From an uncultured Bacteroidales bacterium (GTDB taxonomy: Bacteria > Bacteroidota > Bacteroidia > Bacteroidales > P3), in assembly GCA_937910265.1 (NCBI GenBank), contig CALEPD010000142.1:1-12117 (forward strand): 12,117 bases of DNA, in the 5' to 3' direction. The position numbers were made by a program, and so were the translations under genes. Positions 1 through 6,211 of the stretch are shown piece after piece. Within the stretch, counting starts at the first letter, position 1. Each line of letters starts with the position of its first letter. Below the pieces are notes generated by a model. That model worked only from the letters and a program-made list of their open reading frames with translations. It had not been told where the DNA came from and made no database searches.

Positions 1-656
1 TGGTATACTGTCGATGCGCCACAGTATGCCACCGTGTGTCCGGCGTTTTGTGCGCGCCAGCACAGGTCGATTTCCTCCATATGCGCAAAAAAATCATCGT
101 CAAAGCCTCCCAATTCCCTCCACACGGATGATTTGATAAACATGGCCGCACCAGATGCCCAGAATATTTTGCAATTGTCGTCATATTGTCCGTTGTCTTG
201 CTCAAGGTCGACAAACATGCGTCCGCGGCAGAATGGGTATCCCAGTTTGTCGATGAATCCCCCGGCGCCCCCGGCGTACTCAAACGTGTTGCGTTCATCG
301 TACATTTTCAGTTTGGGTTGGCATATGGCGCATTGTGGCGAGTTCTCCATCAATTCGATAACGGGAGGAATCCAATTAGGTGTAACCTCAACGTCGTCGT
401 TAAGGAGTATGTAATAGTCGGCGTCAACTTGTTTGAGAGCTCTGTTGTAACCTCCGGCAAATCCGTAATTCTTGTCAAGGGCGATAATGGGTATTTGTGG
501 GTAGTTGTCTGCAAGGAATGTCAATGATTCGTCGGTTGAACCATTATCGGCAACGATAATCTGTGCGTGGTCAGACGAATGGGCAACAACCGAAGGCAGA
601 TACTGCTGAAGAATATGTTTACCGTTCCAGTTGAGTATGACAACAGCAATTTTCAT
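1..656 (-). CDS. Family 2 glycosyltransferase, partial (C-terminus outside window)
   Basis: Inverting GT-A glycosyltransferase that probably adds a sugar from a nucleotide donor to a cell-surface glycan at the cytoplasmic face of the inner membrane; donor and acceptor cannot be told. The 218 visible residues start at the ATG at 656 (MKIAVVILNWNG). They show the family 2 pattern: VADNGSTDES at about 35-44, a DxD-like metal/nucleotide site LNDDVEV at 85-91, and GGFDDDFF followed by EEIDLCWR at about 183-201, the acidic motif typical of WbbL/rhamnosyltransferase-like members. The frame is open to base 1; family members usually run about 300-350 residues, so roughly a third is missing. It lies 14 bp after an LpxL-like acyltransferase, consistent with co-transcription and envelope glycan or lipopolysaccharide assembly. 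The family call is secure; the substrate is unknown. Confidence 0.93.
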   Translation of the reverse strand, partial: MKIAVVILNWNGKHILQQYLPSVVAHSSDHAQIIVADNGSTDESLTFLADNYPQIPIIALDKNYGFAGGYNRALKQVDADYYILLNDDVEVTPNWIPPVIELMENSPQCAICQPKLKMYDERNTFEYAGGAGGFIDKLGYPFCRGRMFVDLEQDNGQYDDNCKIFWASGAAMFIKSSVWRELGGFDDDFFAHMEEIDLCWRAQNAGHTVAYCGASTVY

Positions 657-670
657 TTTATAAACTCGGA

Positions 671-1522
671 TTATTTATTGTTGATTATTTTTAATGTGCC
701 ATTTTTGAGAATCCGCCCTTCTCGGGTTAGTTTCCATCTACGGTGAGACCAAAGCCAATATTCCGGATGTTGACAGATGGCTTGTTCGAGAAGTTGTACA
801 TACTTCTGCGTTATCTCATATTGTGGGATGTCAAGGGGCGTGCTGCAAATTTCCTGTAAATGTATTTGGTAATGACCTCTTTTGTATTTCTCAACATGAT
901 AATACACTACAGGATAATTGTATTTGCGCGCAAAATACTCGGCACCATATAAGAATGCCGTATCTTGATTGAGAAATGAGGTCCAATACGATTTGTGAGG
1001 ATTGGTGGGCGATTGGTCGCTGAGCATCATGTATGCAACAGGTACTTTGTACTTGTCATAGTATTGCATCACGTCTCTTACATTAGTATGGTCAACAACT
1101 TCTGTTCCGTATCGTATGCGACGTTTGGTGAGATAGGATGCGATGCTTTTATTGTCAAGAGGCTTTCCGACGCCGACGCCATGTTGTCGGAATTGGAAAC
1201 TTAGTGACGTGACCATGTATTCCCAATTGTTGAAATGTGACGACACCAGTATCACGCTCTTTCCGGCTTCATAGTATTTGTCCATGATTTCGCGGTTGAC
1301 GACGCGGTACCGTTTCAATATCGACTTCGGGCTGGCGTACATATTATGTATGCCTTCCACAAGGAGGTCACATAAGTGATGGTAAAACCTACGTTGAATT
1401 TTCAAAATCTCTTTCTGGCCTTTTTCTGGAAAGGATTTTGTCAGGTTTTCAAAAGTAACCTTTCTTCTATATCTGATGATATGGAATATGAAGAAATATA
1501 GTATGTCTGAGAGGATATACAC
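671..1522 (-). CDS. LpxL/HtrB-like lipid A (lysophospholipid) acyltransferase
   Basis: Membrane-associated acyltransferase of the LpxL/HtrB family, expected to transfer a secondary acyl chain to a lipid A precursor at the inner membrane. The 283-residue product has the catalytic HX4E motif (SSHFNNWE, H96 and E101), a DQSP motif at 169-172 and the C-terminal WSHRRWK at 258-264. An N-terminal hydrophobic stretch (about 2-16) followed by IRYRRK and NLTKSFPEK matches Bacteroidota members. The start is the GTG at 1522, only 2 bp after the stop of the upstream GWxTD gene. No ATG is possible further upstream, because an in-frame TGA lies at 1538-1540. Bacteroidota homologues, as I remember them, carry about 20 more N-terminal residues (an LPLxxLY-type segment) before this point, so the protein is short at its N-terminus or the start region is disturbed. 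A glycosyltransferase follows. The exact acyl donor and acceptor site are unknown. Confidence 0.92.
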   Translation of the reverse strand: MYILSDILYFFIFHIIRYRRKVTFENLTKSFPEKGQKEILKIQRRFYHHLCDLLVEGIHNMYASPKSILKRYRVVNREIMDKYYEAGKSVILVSSHFNNWEYMVTSLSFQFRQHGVGVGKPLDNKSIASYLTKRRIRYGTEVVDHTNVRDVMQYYDKYKVPVAYMMLSDQSPTNPHKSYWTSFLNQDTAFLYGAEYFARKYNYPVVYYHVEKYKRGHYQIHLQEICSTPLDIPQYEITQKYVQLLEQAICQHPEYWLWSHRRWKLTREGRILKNGTLKIINNK

Positions 1523-1524
1523 TA

Positions 1525-2988
1525 TTAGTATCCGCGTTCAAATTGTTTCCCTACTTCACCCTGAAGGTCTTCGTTGAGTTGCTGTTGGCTTAAGCGGCGT
1601 TCCCATGAGGGGTCGCGGGTTTCTCCTTTTGCATTAGAATTGAGTAGTTTGTAGAATCCACTTCTCATTTCATCCCAAAACAGGAACACTCTGTTGGGGT
1701 CGTCGCCGGGCAAGTAGTTGTAACGCCAGAGCTGGTATGGCAGATAGAAAATCTGGCCTACACCATCGGAGTTGAGATAGCGGGTTGTTGCAACGAAATT
1801 CTTTTCATCGCGTACAAAGTCGGGAGCTCCGTATTGTAGGTATACTCGACCACGGTCGGTATTGTATCCAGGAGTTTGCGGATAGGAGAAGTTGGCCATT
1901 ACGTAATCGTAACGCTCTTTGTATTCTTTCCATTCTGCTTCAGGATTCATTTTGTCGCGTGCCAACCAAAATTCGTAGAAAAAGTTTTGTTTTTCCAATA
2001 AACCGTTGCTTTGGGCGAGTGAGCGCGCGGTCTCTTTTTCACGTTCGGAAGCAATGGGGTAGAGCGCCATCAAATACGAATTCATCAACTCTTCATCGGT
2101 GATGAGTCCGGCAAAAGTGGCAAGTACATTGGGAATCTCCTCGTTGCTTACCGCATTGTTCTGGCGGTAGAAAGTTACCTTTTTGTAGAGAAGTTTTTCT
2201 TTGTTTTTGTTGTGTACTTCAACCACAAGGTTGTATTTGCCCGAAGGCAGTTGTTGAATGTCGAGAGAAGTGTAAATCGGGACAACGTTGGCAACTTTAT
2301 GTTTTTTATATTGCTGCTGTGCGGAATTCATCCGGTAGCCTGTTTCGTAGTTTTCAACATAGGCATAGGTTTGGAAGGTGCCCTCAACAAGTTCATTGTC
2401 GAGATTGTATATTTCGTAATAGAAATTGAGATGGCTGATGCTTTCCGGAACATAGTCGTCCACGTAGGGCTCCATATAGTATCCGTTACGGCTGAAAACA
2501 TTCTCCGAAGACGATTTCTTCACGTTGTTCATCAGCTGAACCGAAGATAGGGCAGGCATTTTGTCTTGGTAGAACACCACCAATTTTTCGTCAACGATGT
2601 TGATAGGGTTTGATGAGTTCTTGTCCTTAATAGTCAACTCAAGGTCGTATAGGCCATTGTCGAGTTGGAATCGTTGCAAATCGATCAGGTTGAATCGAAG
2701 GTTTGTGTCTACCATCACGGGACTGGAAAGATTGTATTTTTTGTTGATGCAAACCGAATCATCTTTTTTGATGAGTATGGAAATTTCGGCAGTGGTTCTG
2801 AATTTGTTGTTCTCCACTTTTTCGTAATTCATACTCCAAGAGTTGATGGTTAGGTAAGTTTCAACATAGGGCTTTCCTGTCGGTATGTTGAATGTAGAAT
2901 AGCCAAATATCGCAGAAATTTCCTTTTTCTGTGCGGATAGCGACAAGGACAACATTGCGGCAACGGAAAGGATGATGATGCGTTTCAT
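1525..2988 (-). CDS. GWxTD domain-containing exported protein
   Basis: Secreted protein of the Bacteroidota GWxTD family; molecular function unknown. A signal peptide is clear: MKRIII, a hydrophobic core, and cleavage probably after LSLSLSA (about residue 19). Residues 25-275 look like beta-rich extracytoplasmic domains, with repeated phrases such as LPSGKYNLVVEV and NGLYDLELTI. The signature C-terminal domain runs from FYEFWLARD (337-345) to GYNTDRGRVYLQYGAPD (374-390), then an aromatic-rich segment with LPYQLWRYNY and VFLFWDE. The name-giving tryptophan is a tyrosine here (GYNTD). Length, 487 residues, is in the usual range. The first gene of its unit, it is followed after 2 bp by the acyltransferase, which suggests an envelope role. 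A candidate promoter lies about 160 bp upstream. The family is certain; the role is not. Confidence 0.92.
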   Translation of the reverse strand: MKRIIILSVAAMLSLSLSAQKKEISAIFGYSTFNIPTGKPYVETYLTINSWSMNYEKVENNKFRTTAEISILIKKDDSVCINKKYNLSSPVMVDTNLRFNLIDLQRFQLDNGLYDLELTIKDKNSSNPINIVDEKLVVFYQDKMPALSSVQLMNNVKKSSSENVFSRNGYYMEPYVDDYVPESISHLNFYYEIYNLDNELVEGTFQTYAYVENYETGYRMNSAQQQYKKHKVANVVPIYTSLDIQQLPSGKYNLVVEVHNKNKEKLLYKKVTFYRQNNAVSNEEIPNVLATFAGLITDEELMNSYLMALYPIASEREKETARSLAQSNGLLEKQNFFYEFWLARDKMNPEAEWKEYKERYDYVMANFSYPQTPGYNTDRGRVYLQYGAPDFVRDEKNFVATTRYLNSDGVGQIFYLPYQLWRYNYLPGDDPNRVFLFWDEMRSGFYKLLNSNAKGETRDPSWERRLSQQQLNEDLQGEVGKQFERGY

Positions 2989-3046
2989 TGTATATCGGTT
3001 TTAGTGGTTTCTATTTATGTGTATTTAGTGTTAGTTTTTGTTTTTA

Positions 3047-3060
3047 ATGTTCCAGAACAT
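3047..3060. repeat. Perfect inverted repeat ATGTTC-CA-GAACAT
   Basis: Two 6-bp arms (3047-3052 and 3055-3060) separated by CA form a perfect dyad about 60 bp before the GWxTD start codon, inside the presumed leader. It could be an operator, but a dyad of this size is expected a few times by chance in 12 kb. The position is the only thing that favours function. Confidence 0.25.
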
Positions 3061-3148
3061 GCAATGAGAATATCAAGTGAATTTTCCGCACGTTCTTGTT
3101 TGTTGATATTTAATGCTGTATAAATATAGCCCTATTATTTCTAAAAAG

Positions 3149-3181
3149 CAAAATTACGATTTTTTTTTGACATAATTGCAA
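3149..3181 (-). promoter_or_regulatory. Candidate Bacteroidota promoter for the GWxTD-acyltransferase-glycosyltransferase unit
   Basis: Read on the minus strand, TAATTTTG at 3156-3149 fits the Bacteroidota -7 consensus TAnnTTTG, and TTG at 3181-3179 sits 22 bp upstream as a -33 element. It is the only CAAAnnTA match I found between 2989 and 3190. The TTG overlaps an inverted repeat (3175-3191). The implied leader of about 155 nucleotides is long, so this is tentative. Confidence 0.4.
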
Positions 3182-3191
3182 TAAATGCAAT
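3175..3191. repeat. Inverted repeat ATTGCA-ATAAA-TGCAAT over the candidate -33 element
   Basis: Six-bp arms at 3175-3180 and 3186-3191 flank a 5-bp spacer. The left arm covers part of the TTG of the proposed minus-strand promoter, the place where a repressor or activator would act. AT-rich sequence makes such dyads common, so the evidence is positional only. Confidence 0.25.
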
Positions 3192-3431
3192 AAGTTGTTA
3201 CAAGAAAAAGGCAGGCCATTATGGGTTATACAACTCAACGATGTTTTCTGCTGAAAAAAATGACACCTGGATGCATTGTTTTATGAGTGTATCACATGTG
3301 GTGGCTTCTAAAAATCCCGCATTTCTTCAGCACGAAAATTTGTTTGATATAAAAATAAAATCCAGAGGATACAATGTATAGCCCCATCATGTTATATACA
3401 ATCTTGTAATACTCAGAATTGCAACCGGCAC

Positions 3432-3465
3432 AAAAAAAGAGGGATTTGAATAATCCCTCTTTTTT
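3432..3465 (-). terminator. Rho-independent terminator after the DUF1015 gene
   Basis: A 9-bp perfect stem (AGAGGGATT at 3438-3446 with AATCCCTCT at 3452-3460) closes a 5-nt loop and is flanked by A and T runs on both sides. It starts 23 bp past the DUF1015 stop codon. On the minus strand the stem is followed by a run of seven T. The symmetry means it could also stop plus-strand transcription. Confidence 0.88.
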
Positions 3466-3488
3466 ATGGTGTTGTTGAATTGTTGTGA

Positions 3489-4751
3489 TTATGCCAATTC
3501 GTGAATAACAAGTCCTGAACGGAGTTTGGGCTCAAACCAAGTGGTTTTCGGAGGCATGATGTTGCCAGTGTCAGCAATGTCTATAATTTGCTGCATGCTT
3601 ACTGGATAAAGTGCGAAAGCAACTTTCATCTCACCATTGTCAACGCGACGTTTCAATTCGCCTAAACCGCGGATACCGCCTACGAAATCGATGCGTTTGT
3701 CGGTGCGGAGGTCTTTGATGCCGAGTATTTTGTCGAGAACGTGGTTCGACAAGATGGTGACGTCGAGAACGCCGATAGGATCGTTGTCGTCGTATTTACC
3801 AGCTTTGGCAGTCATCTTGTACCAATGACCGTCGAGATACATACTGAATTCGTGAAGTTTTGAGGGTTTGAAGATTTCAGTACCCATATCCTCAACTTCG
3901 TATGCTTCGTTAAGGGCATTGAGGAATTCTTCCTTGCTCAAACCATTGAGGTCTTTTACTACGCGGTTGTAGTCGATGATGTTCAATTGGTTGTCGGGGA
4001 AGATGACGGTCATGAAGAAGTTGTATTCTTCGTTGCCGGTATGGTGGGGGTTGTAACCTTTCTTTTCTTGTCCTACCAATGCGGCAGCGGCACTACGGTG
4101 GTGACCGTCGGCAATGTACATGGCGGGAACTTTTTTGTCGAACAGTTCAACCAATTCGTCGATTTTTTGTTTGCAATCGATTACCCAGAAACGGTGACCG
4201 AAACCATCGTCAGCGATAAAATCATAGGTGGGTTTTTCTGCGGTTACAGAAGCAACGATTTCGTCGATACGGGCAACAGCGGGATAAGCGAAGAATACGG
4301 GTTCAACGTTGGCGTTGGTCCAACGAACGTGTTTCATGCGGTCTTCTTCTTTATCTTTGCGTGTAAGCTCGTGTTTTTTGATGATTTTGTTCATGTAGTC
4401 TTCGCTGTAAGCGCAAGCCACAATACCGTATTGCCATTTTGCATTGGCATCGGTGGGGTTCATGCTTTGTGCATAAACATAGAGTTTTTCCTCTTCGTCC
4501 TGAACCAACCATCTGTTGTCTTTGAAGGTGTTGTAGTTTTCAACAACTTTCAAGTATACAGAGAGATCATGTTCGTCGGTTCCGACGGGCATGTCGATCT
4601 CGGCTTTGGTTACGTGGAGAAGGCTGTAGGGGTTGCCTTCACATTCTTTGCGAGCTTCTTCTGAATTCAGAACGTCGTAAGGACGAGAAGCTAATTTTTC
4701 AACTATATTTACGGGAGGACGAAATCCTTTAAATGGTTTAATTACTGACAT
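3489..4751 (-). CDS. DUF1015 family protein
   Basis: Cytoplasmic protein of the widespread DUF1015 family, whose biochemical role I do not know to be settled. The 420-residue sequence has the family's hallmarks: an N-terminal FKGFRPP and SRPYDV (about 7-27), EGNPYSLLHVTKAE (38-51), KHELTRKDKEEDR (126-138), the invariant DGHHRSAAA (215-223), and a C-terminal MPPKTTWFEPKLRSGL (399-414). No signal peptide or membrane segment is visible. The start at 4751 gives MSVIKPF, the expected N-terminus. The gene lies 35 bp after gcvT and ends at a strong terminator, so both are probably made together. In Bacteroides I recall this family beside serC and serA, which with gcvT here points to serine/glycine one-carbon metabolism. 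Some members have been labelled ParB/Spo0J-like, and DGHHR resembles the phosphate-binding motif of that fold. Function remains an inference. Confidence 0.93.
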   Translation of the reverse strand: MSVIKPFKGFRPPVNIVEKLASRPYDVLNSEEARKECEGNPYSLLHVTKAEIDMPVGTDEHDLSVYLKVVENYNTFKDNRWLVQDEEEKLYVYAQSMNPTDANAKWQYGIVACAYSEDYMNKIIKKHELTRKDKEEDRMKHVRWTNANVEPVFFAYPAVARIDEIVASVTAEKPTYDFIADDGFGHRFWVIDCKQKIDELVELFDKKVPAMYIADGHHRSAAAALVGQEKKGYNPHHTGNEEYNFFMTVIFPDNQLNIIDYNRVVKDLNGLSKEEFLNALNEAYEVEDMGTEIFKPSKLHEFSMYLDGHWYKMTAKAGKYDDNDPIGVLDVTILSNHVLDKILGIKDLRTDKRIDFVGGIRGLGELKRRVDNGEMKVAFALYPVSMQQIIDIADTGNIMPPKTTWFEPKLRSGLVIHELA

Positions 4752-4786
4752 TTTCTCAGGTTTTGTTAAGTTTATAAATTATTATA

Positions 4787-5893
4787 TTAACCTTCGTAGA
4801 AGGGCATTTTAACGGTAATGGCTTTGGTGAGTTTCTCACGAATCTTAATGTAGATTTCGTTACCGGCTTTTGCAAATTCAGACTTCAGAAGTGCAGTGCC
4901 GATGTTTTTACCGGTGGAAGGTGAGGGGCTACCGCTGCGTACTTCACCAATCACGTTGCCTTCAGCGTCGCATACTTCATAACCGCCACGAGCGATACCA
5001 CGGTCAATCATTTCGAAACCTGCTATTTTGCGTTTCAAGCCAGCGGCTTTCTGTGCGAGATAGAGGTCTTTGTTGATGAATTGGTTGTCTTCAGCTTTCA
5101 ATTTGGTAATCCAACCTAAACCAGCTTCGAGAGGGCTGATGGTGTCATCAATTTCGTGACCATAGAGGCAGAATCCTTTTTCCAGGCGGAGGGTGTCGCG
5201 GCAACCCAAGCCTGCAGGTTTGATGTCGAATTCCTTGCCAGCCTCAAATACGGCGTCCCAAATCTTATGTGCATGTTTTACAGGAATGTAGATTTCGCAT
5301 CCACCAGCTCCGGTATAGCCTGTTGTAGAGAAAATCACATTTTCAACTCCGGCAAAGGTAAGAATCTGGAAGGTGTAGTATTCCATGTCTACAACGTTCT
5401 TGTCGGTCAGTTTCTGCATGGCTTTGAGTGCGTTGGGTCCTTGAACTGCCAATTGTGCCCAATCTTCACTTTCGTTTACGAAGTCAACGCCTGGGGTCAT
5501 GCCCATTTTGTCAGCGATTTGGCTCATCCATGCCCAGTCTTTGTCGATGTTTGCAGCGTTGGGAACCATGAAATATTCATCGTCAGCTACGCGGTAAACG
5601 AGCATGTCGTCAACGATGCCACCGTTGCCGTTGGGAAGGCATGTGTATTGAACTTTACCGTCATCAAGGGTGTTGATGTCGTTAACGGTGCAATATTGCA
5701 TGAAAGCTTTGGCAATGGGGCCTTTTGCGCGGAATTCGCCCATGTGCGATACGTCGAAAACGCCAACGTTGTTGCGAACGTTGTGGTGTTCTACTGTCAA
5801 GCCTTCATACTGAATAGGCATGTTATAACCGGCAAATTCTGCCATTTTTGCACCTAATGCAATGTGTAAATCGGTGAATGGGGTGGTTTTCAT
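4787..5893 (-). CDS. gcvT: Aminomethyltransferase, glycine cleavage system T protein
   Basis: T protein of the glycine cleavage system: it takes the aminomethyl group from lipoylated H protein and, with tetrahydrofolate, releases ammonia and 5,10-methylene-tetrahydrofolate in the cytoplasm. The 368-residue length is normal for the family. Motifs include PFTDLH at 5-10, EHHNVRNNVGVFDVSHMGE at 35-53, the GGIVDDMLVYR segment at 91-101 with the conserved catalytic aspartate, TGYTGAGGCEIY at 191-202, RDTLRLEKG at 232-240 and YGHEIDD at 244-250, ending in the C-terminal barrel (from about 285). The start at 5893 gives MKTTPFTDLH, as in homologues. A Bacteroidota-type promoter lies about 60 bp upstream and a DUF1015 gene follows after 35 bp. 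The genes for the H and P proteins are not in this window. No glycine riboswitch is visible in the short leader. Confidence 0.97.
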   Translation of the reverse strand: MKTTPFTDLHIALGAKMAEFAGYNMPIQYEGLTVEHHNVRNNVGVFDVSHMGEFRAKGPIAKAFMQYCTVNDINTLDDGKVQYTCLPNGNGGIVDDMLVYRVADDEYFMVPNAANIDKDWAWMSQIADKMGMTPGVDFVNESEDWAQLAVQGPNALKAMQKLTDKNVVDMEYYTFQILTFAGVENVIFSTTGYTGAGGCEIYIPVKHAHKIWDAVFEAGKEFDIKPAGLGCRDTLRLEKGFCLYGHEIDDTISPLEAGLGWITKLKAEDNQFINKDLYLAQKAAGLKRKIAGFEMIDRGIARGGYEVCDAEGNVIGEVRSGSPSPSTGKNIGTALLKSEFAKAGNEIYIKIREKLTKAITVKMPFYEG

Positions 5894-5951
5894 TTCGTAT
5901 GTAGTTTGTTTTTAATTGTTTGTATTTAAAAAATCTATATTCTTAGAAACG

Positions 5952-5985
5952 CAAATATACAAATAAAAGTTGAATAATGAGCAAA
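5952..5985 (-). promoter_or_regulatory. Bacteroidota-type promoter for gcvT-DUF1015
   Basis: On the minus strand TATATTTG at 5959-5952 is a perfect TAnnTTTG (-7) element, and TTTG at 5985-5982 is a perfect -33 element with a 22-bp spacer. The spacing matches the candidate promoter of the GWxTD unit exactly. Transcription would start near 5945, giving a leader of about 50 nucleotides, too short for a glycine riboswitch. Confidence 0.6.
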
Positions 5986-6157
5986 ATAAATACATGGTAT
6001 TTAGTATATTTTATCGTTTGTTGAAATAATTCTGAGTATCTATGGCAGATGATATGCAGCGACTATTGGTCGATAGCTGAATCTAAGGTCGAAATGATTG
6101 CTTTATGGCTGCGTATTGCCATCTTGCAGTTTCCGATATTGGACAGTTGTATAAAAC

Positions 6158-6187
6158 AAAAACAGGTGCTTTCCGGCACCTGTGTTT
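6158..6187 (-). terminator. Rho-independent terminator of the DUF6029-Omp28-MATE-M6 operon
   Basis: An 8-bp perfect stem (ACAGGTGC at 6162-6169 with GCACCTGT at 6176-6183) closes a 6-nt loop, about 28 bp beyond the protease stop codon. On the minus strand it is followed by TTTTTGTTTTA. A further A/T pairing extends the stem across one mismatch. Confidence 0.85.
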
Positions 6188-6211
6188 TGTTGTTTGACAA
6201 TTGGATGGGTA

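Larger units (their letters stand above)
2989..3488. other. 500-bp intergenic region between the DUF1015 and GWxTD genes
   Basis: AT-rich region with no supportable gene; the longest frames are a few tens of codons and resemble nothing known. It holds the terminator of the gcvT/DUF1015 unit (3432-3465), a candidate minus-strand promoter for the GWxTD unit (3149-3181), and two short inverted repeats (3047-3060 and 3175-3191). The central part, about 3195-3430, shows nothing I can assign. If the promoter call is right, the GWxTD messenger would have a leader of about 155 nucleotides. I recognise no riboswitch in it. Confidence 0.6.
5894..6211. other. 318-bp intergenic region between the M6 protease gene and gcvT
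   Basis: It holds the gcvT promoter (5952-5985) and the terminator of the upstream protease operon (6158-6187). The roughly 170 bp between them show no convincing gene, RNA or repeat. A minus-strand open frame at 6063-6284 exists but overlaps the protease C-terminus and has no coding character. Confidence 0.6.

Noticed and set aside
186..527. Plus-strand open frames at the left end (34-414 and 186-527)
   Set aside because: They are shadows of the minus-strand glycosyltransferase, which has clear motifs and runs to the window edge.
3987..4664. Long plus-strand open frame (225 codons) opposite the DUF1015 gene
   Set aside because: It lies wholly antisense to a gene with strong family motifs, its translation is low-complexity (V, F, G rich), and it arises from the codon use of the real gene.
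5156..5857. Long plus-strand open frame (233 codons) opposite gcvT
   Set aside because: Antisense to an unambiguous gcvT; no recognisable motif and no promoter or neighbour to support it.
5894..5951. Possible glycine riboswitch in front of gcvT
   Set aside because: The predicted leader is only about 50 nucleotides, AT-rich and without stems; too short for the known glycine aptamer.
3409..6040. Shared 12-mer AATTCTGAGTAT, once on each strand, in the two intergenic gaps (near 3410-3420 and 6030-6040)
   Set aside because: A few such 12-base matches are expected by chance in 12 kb, and the flanks do not match.
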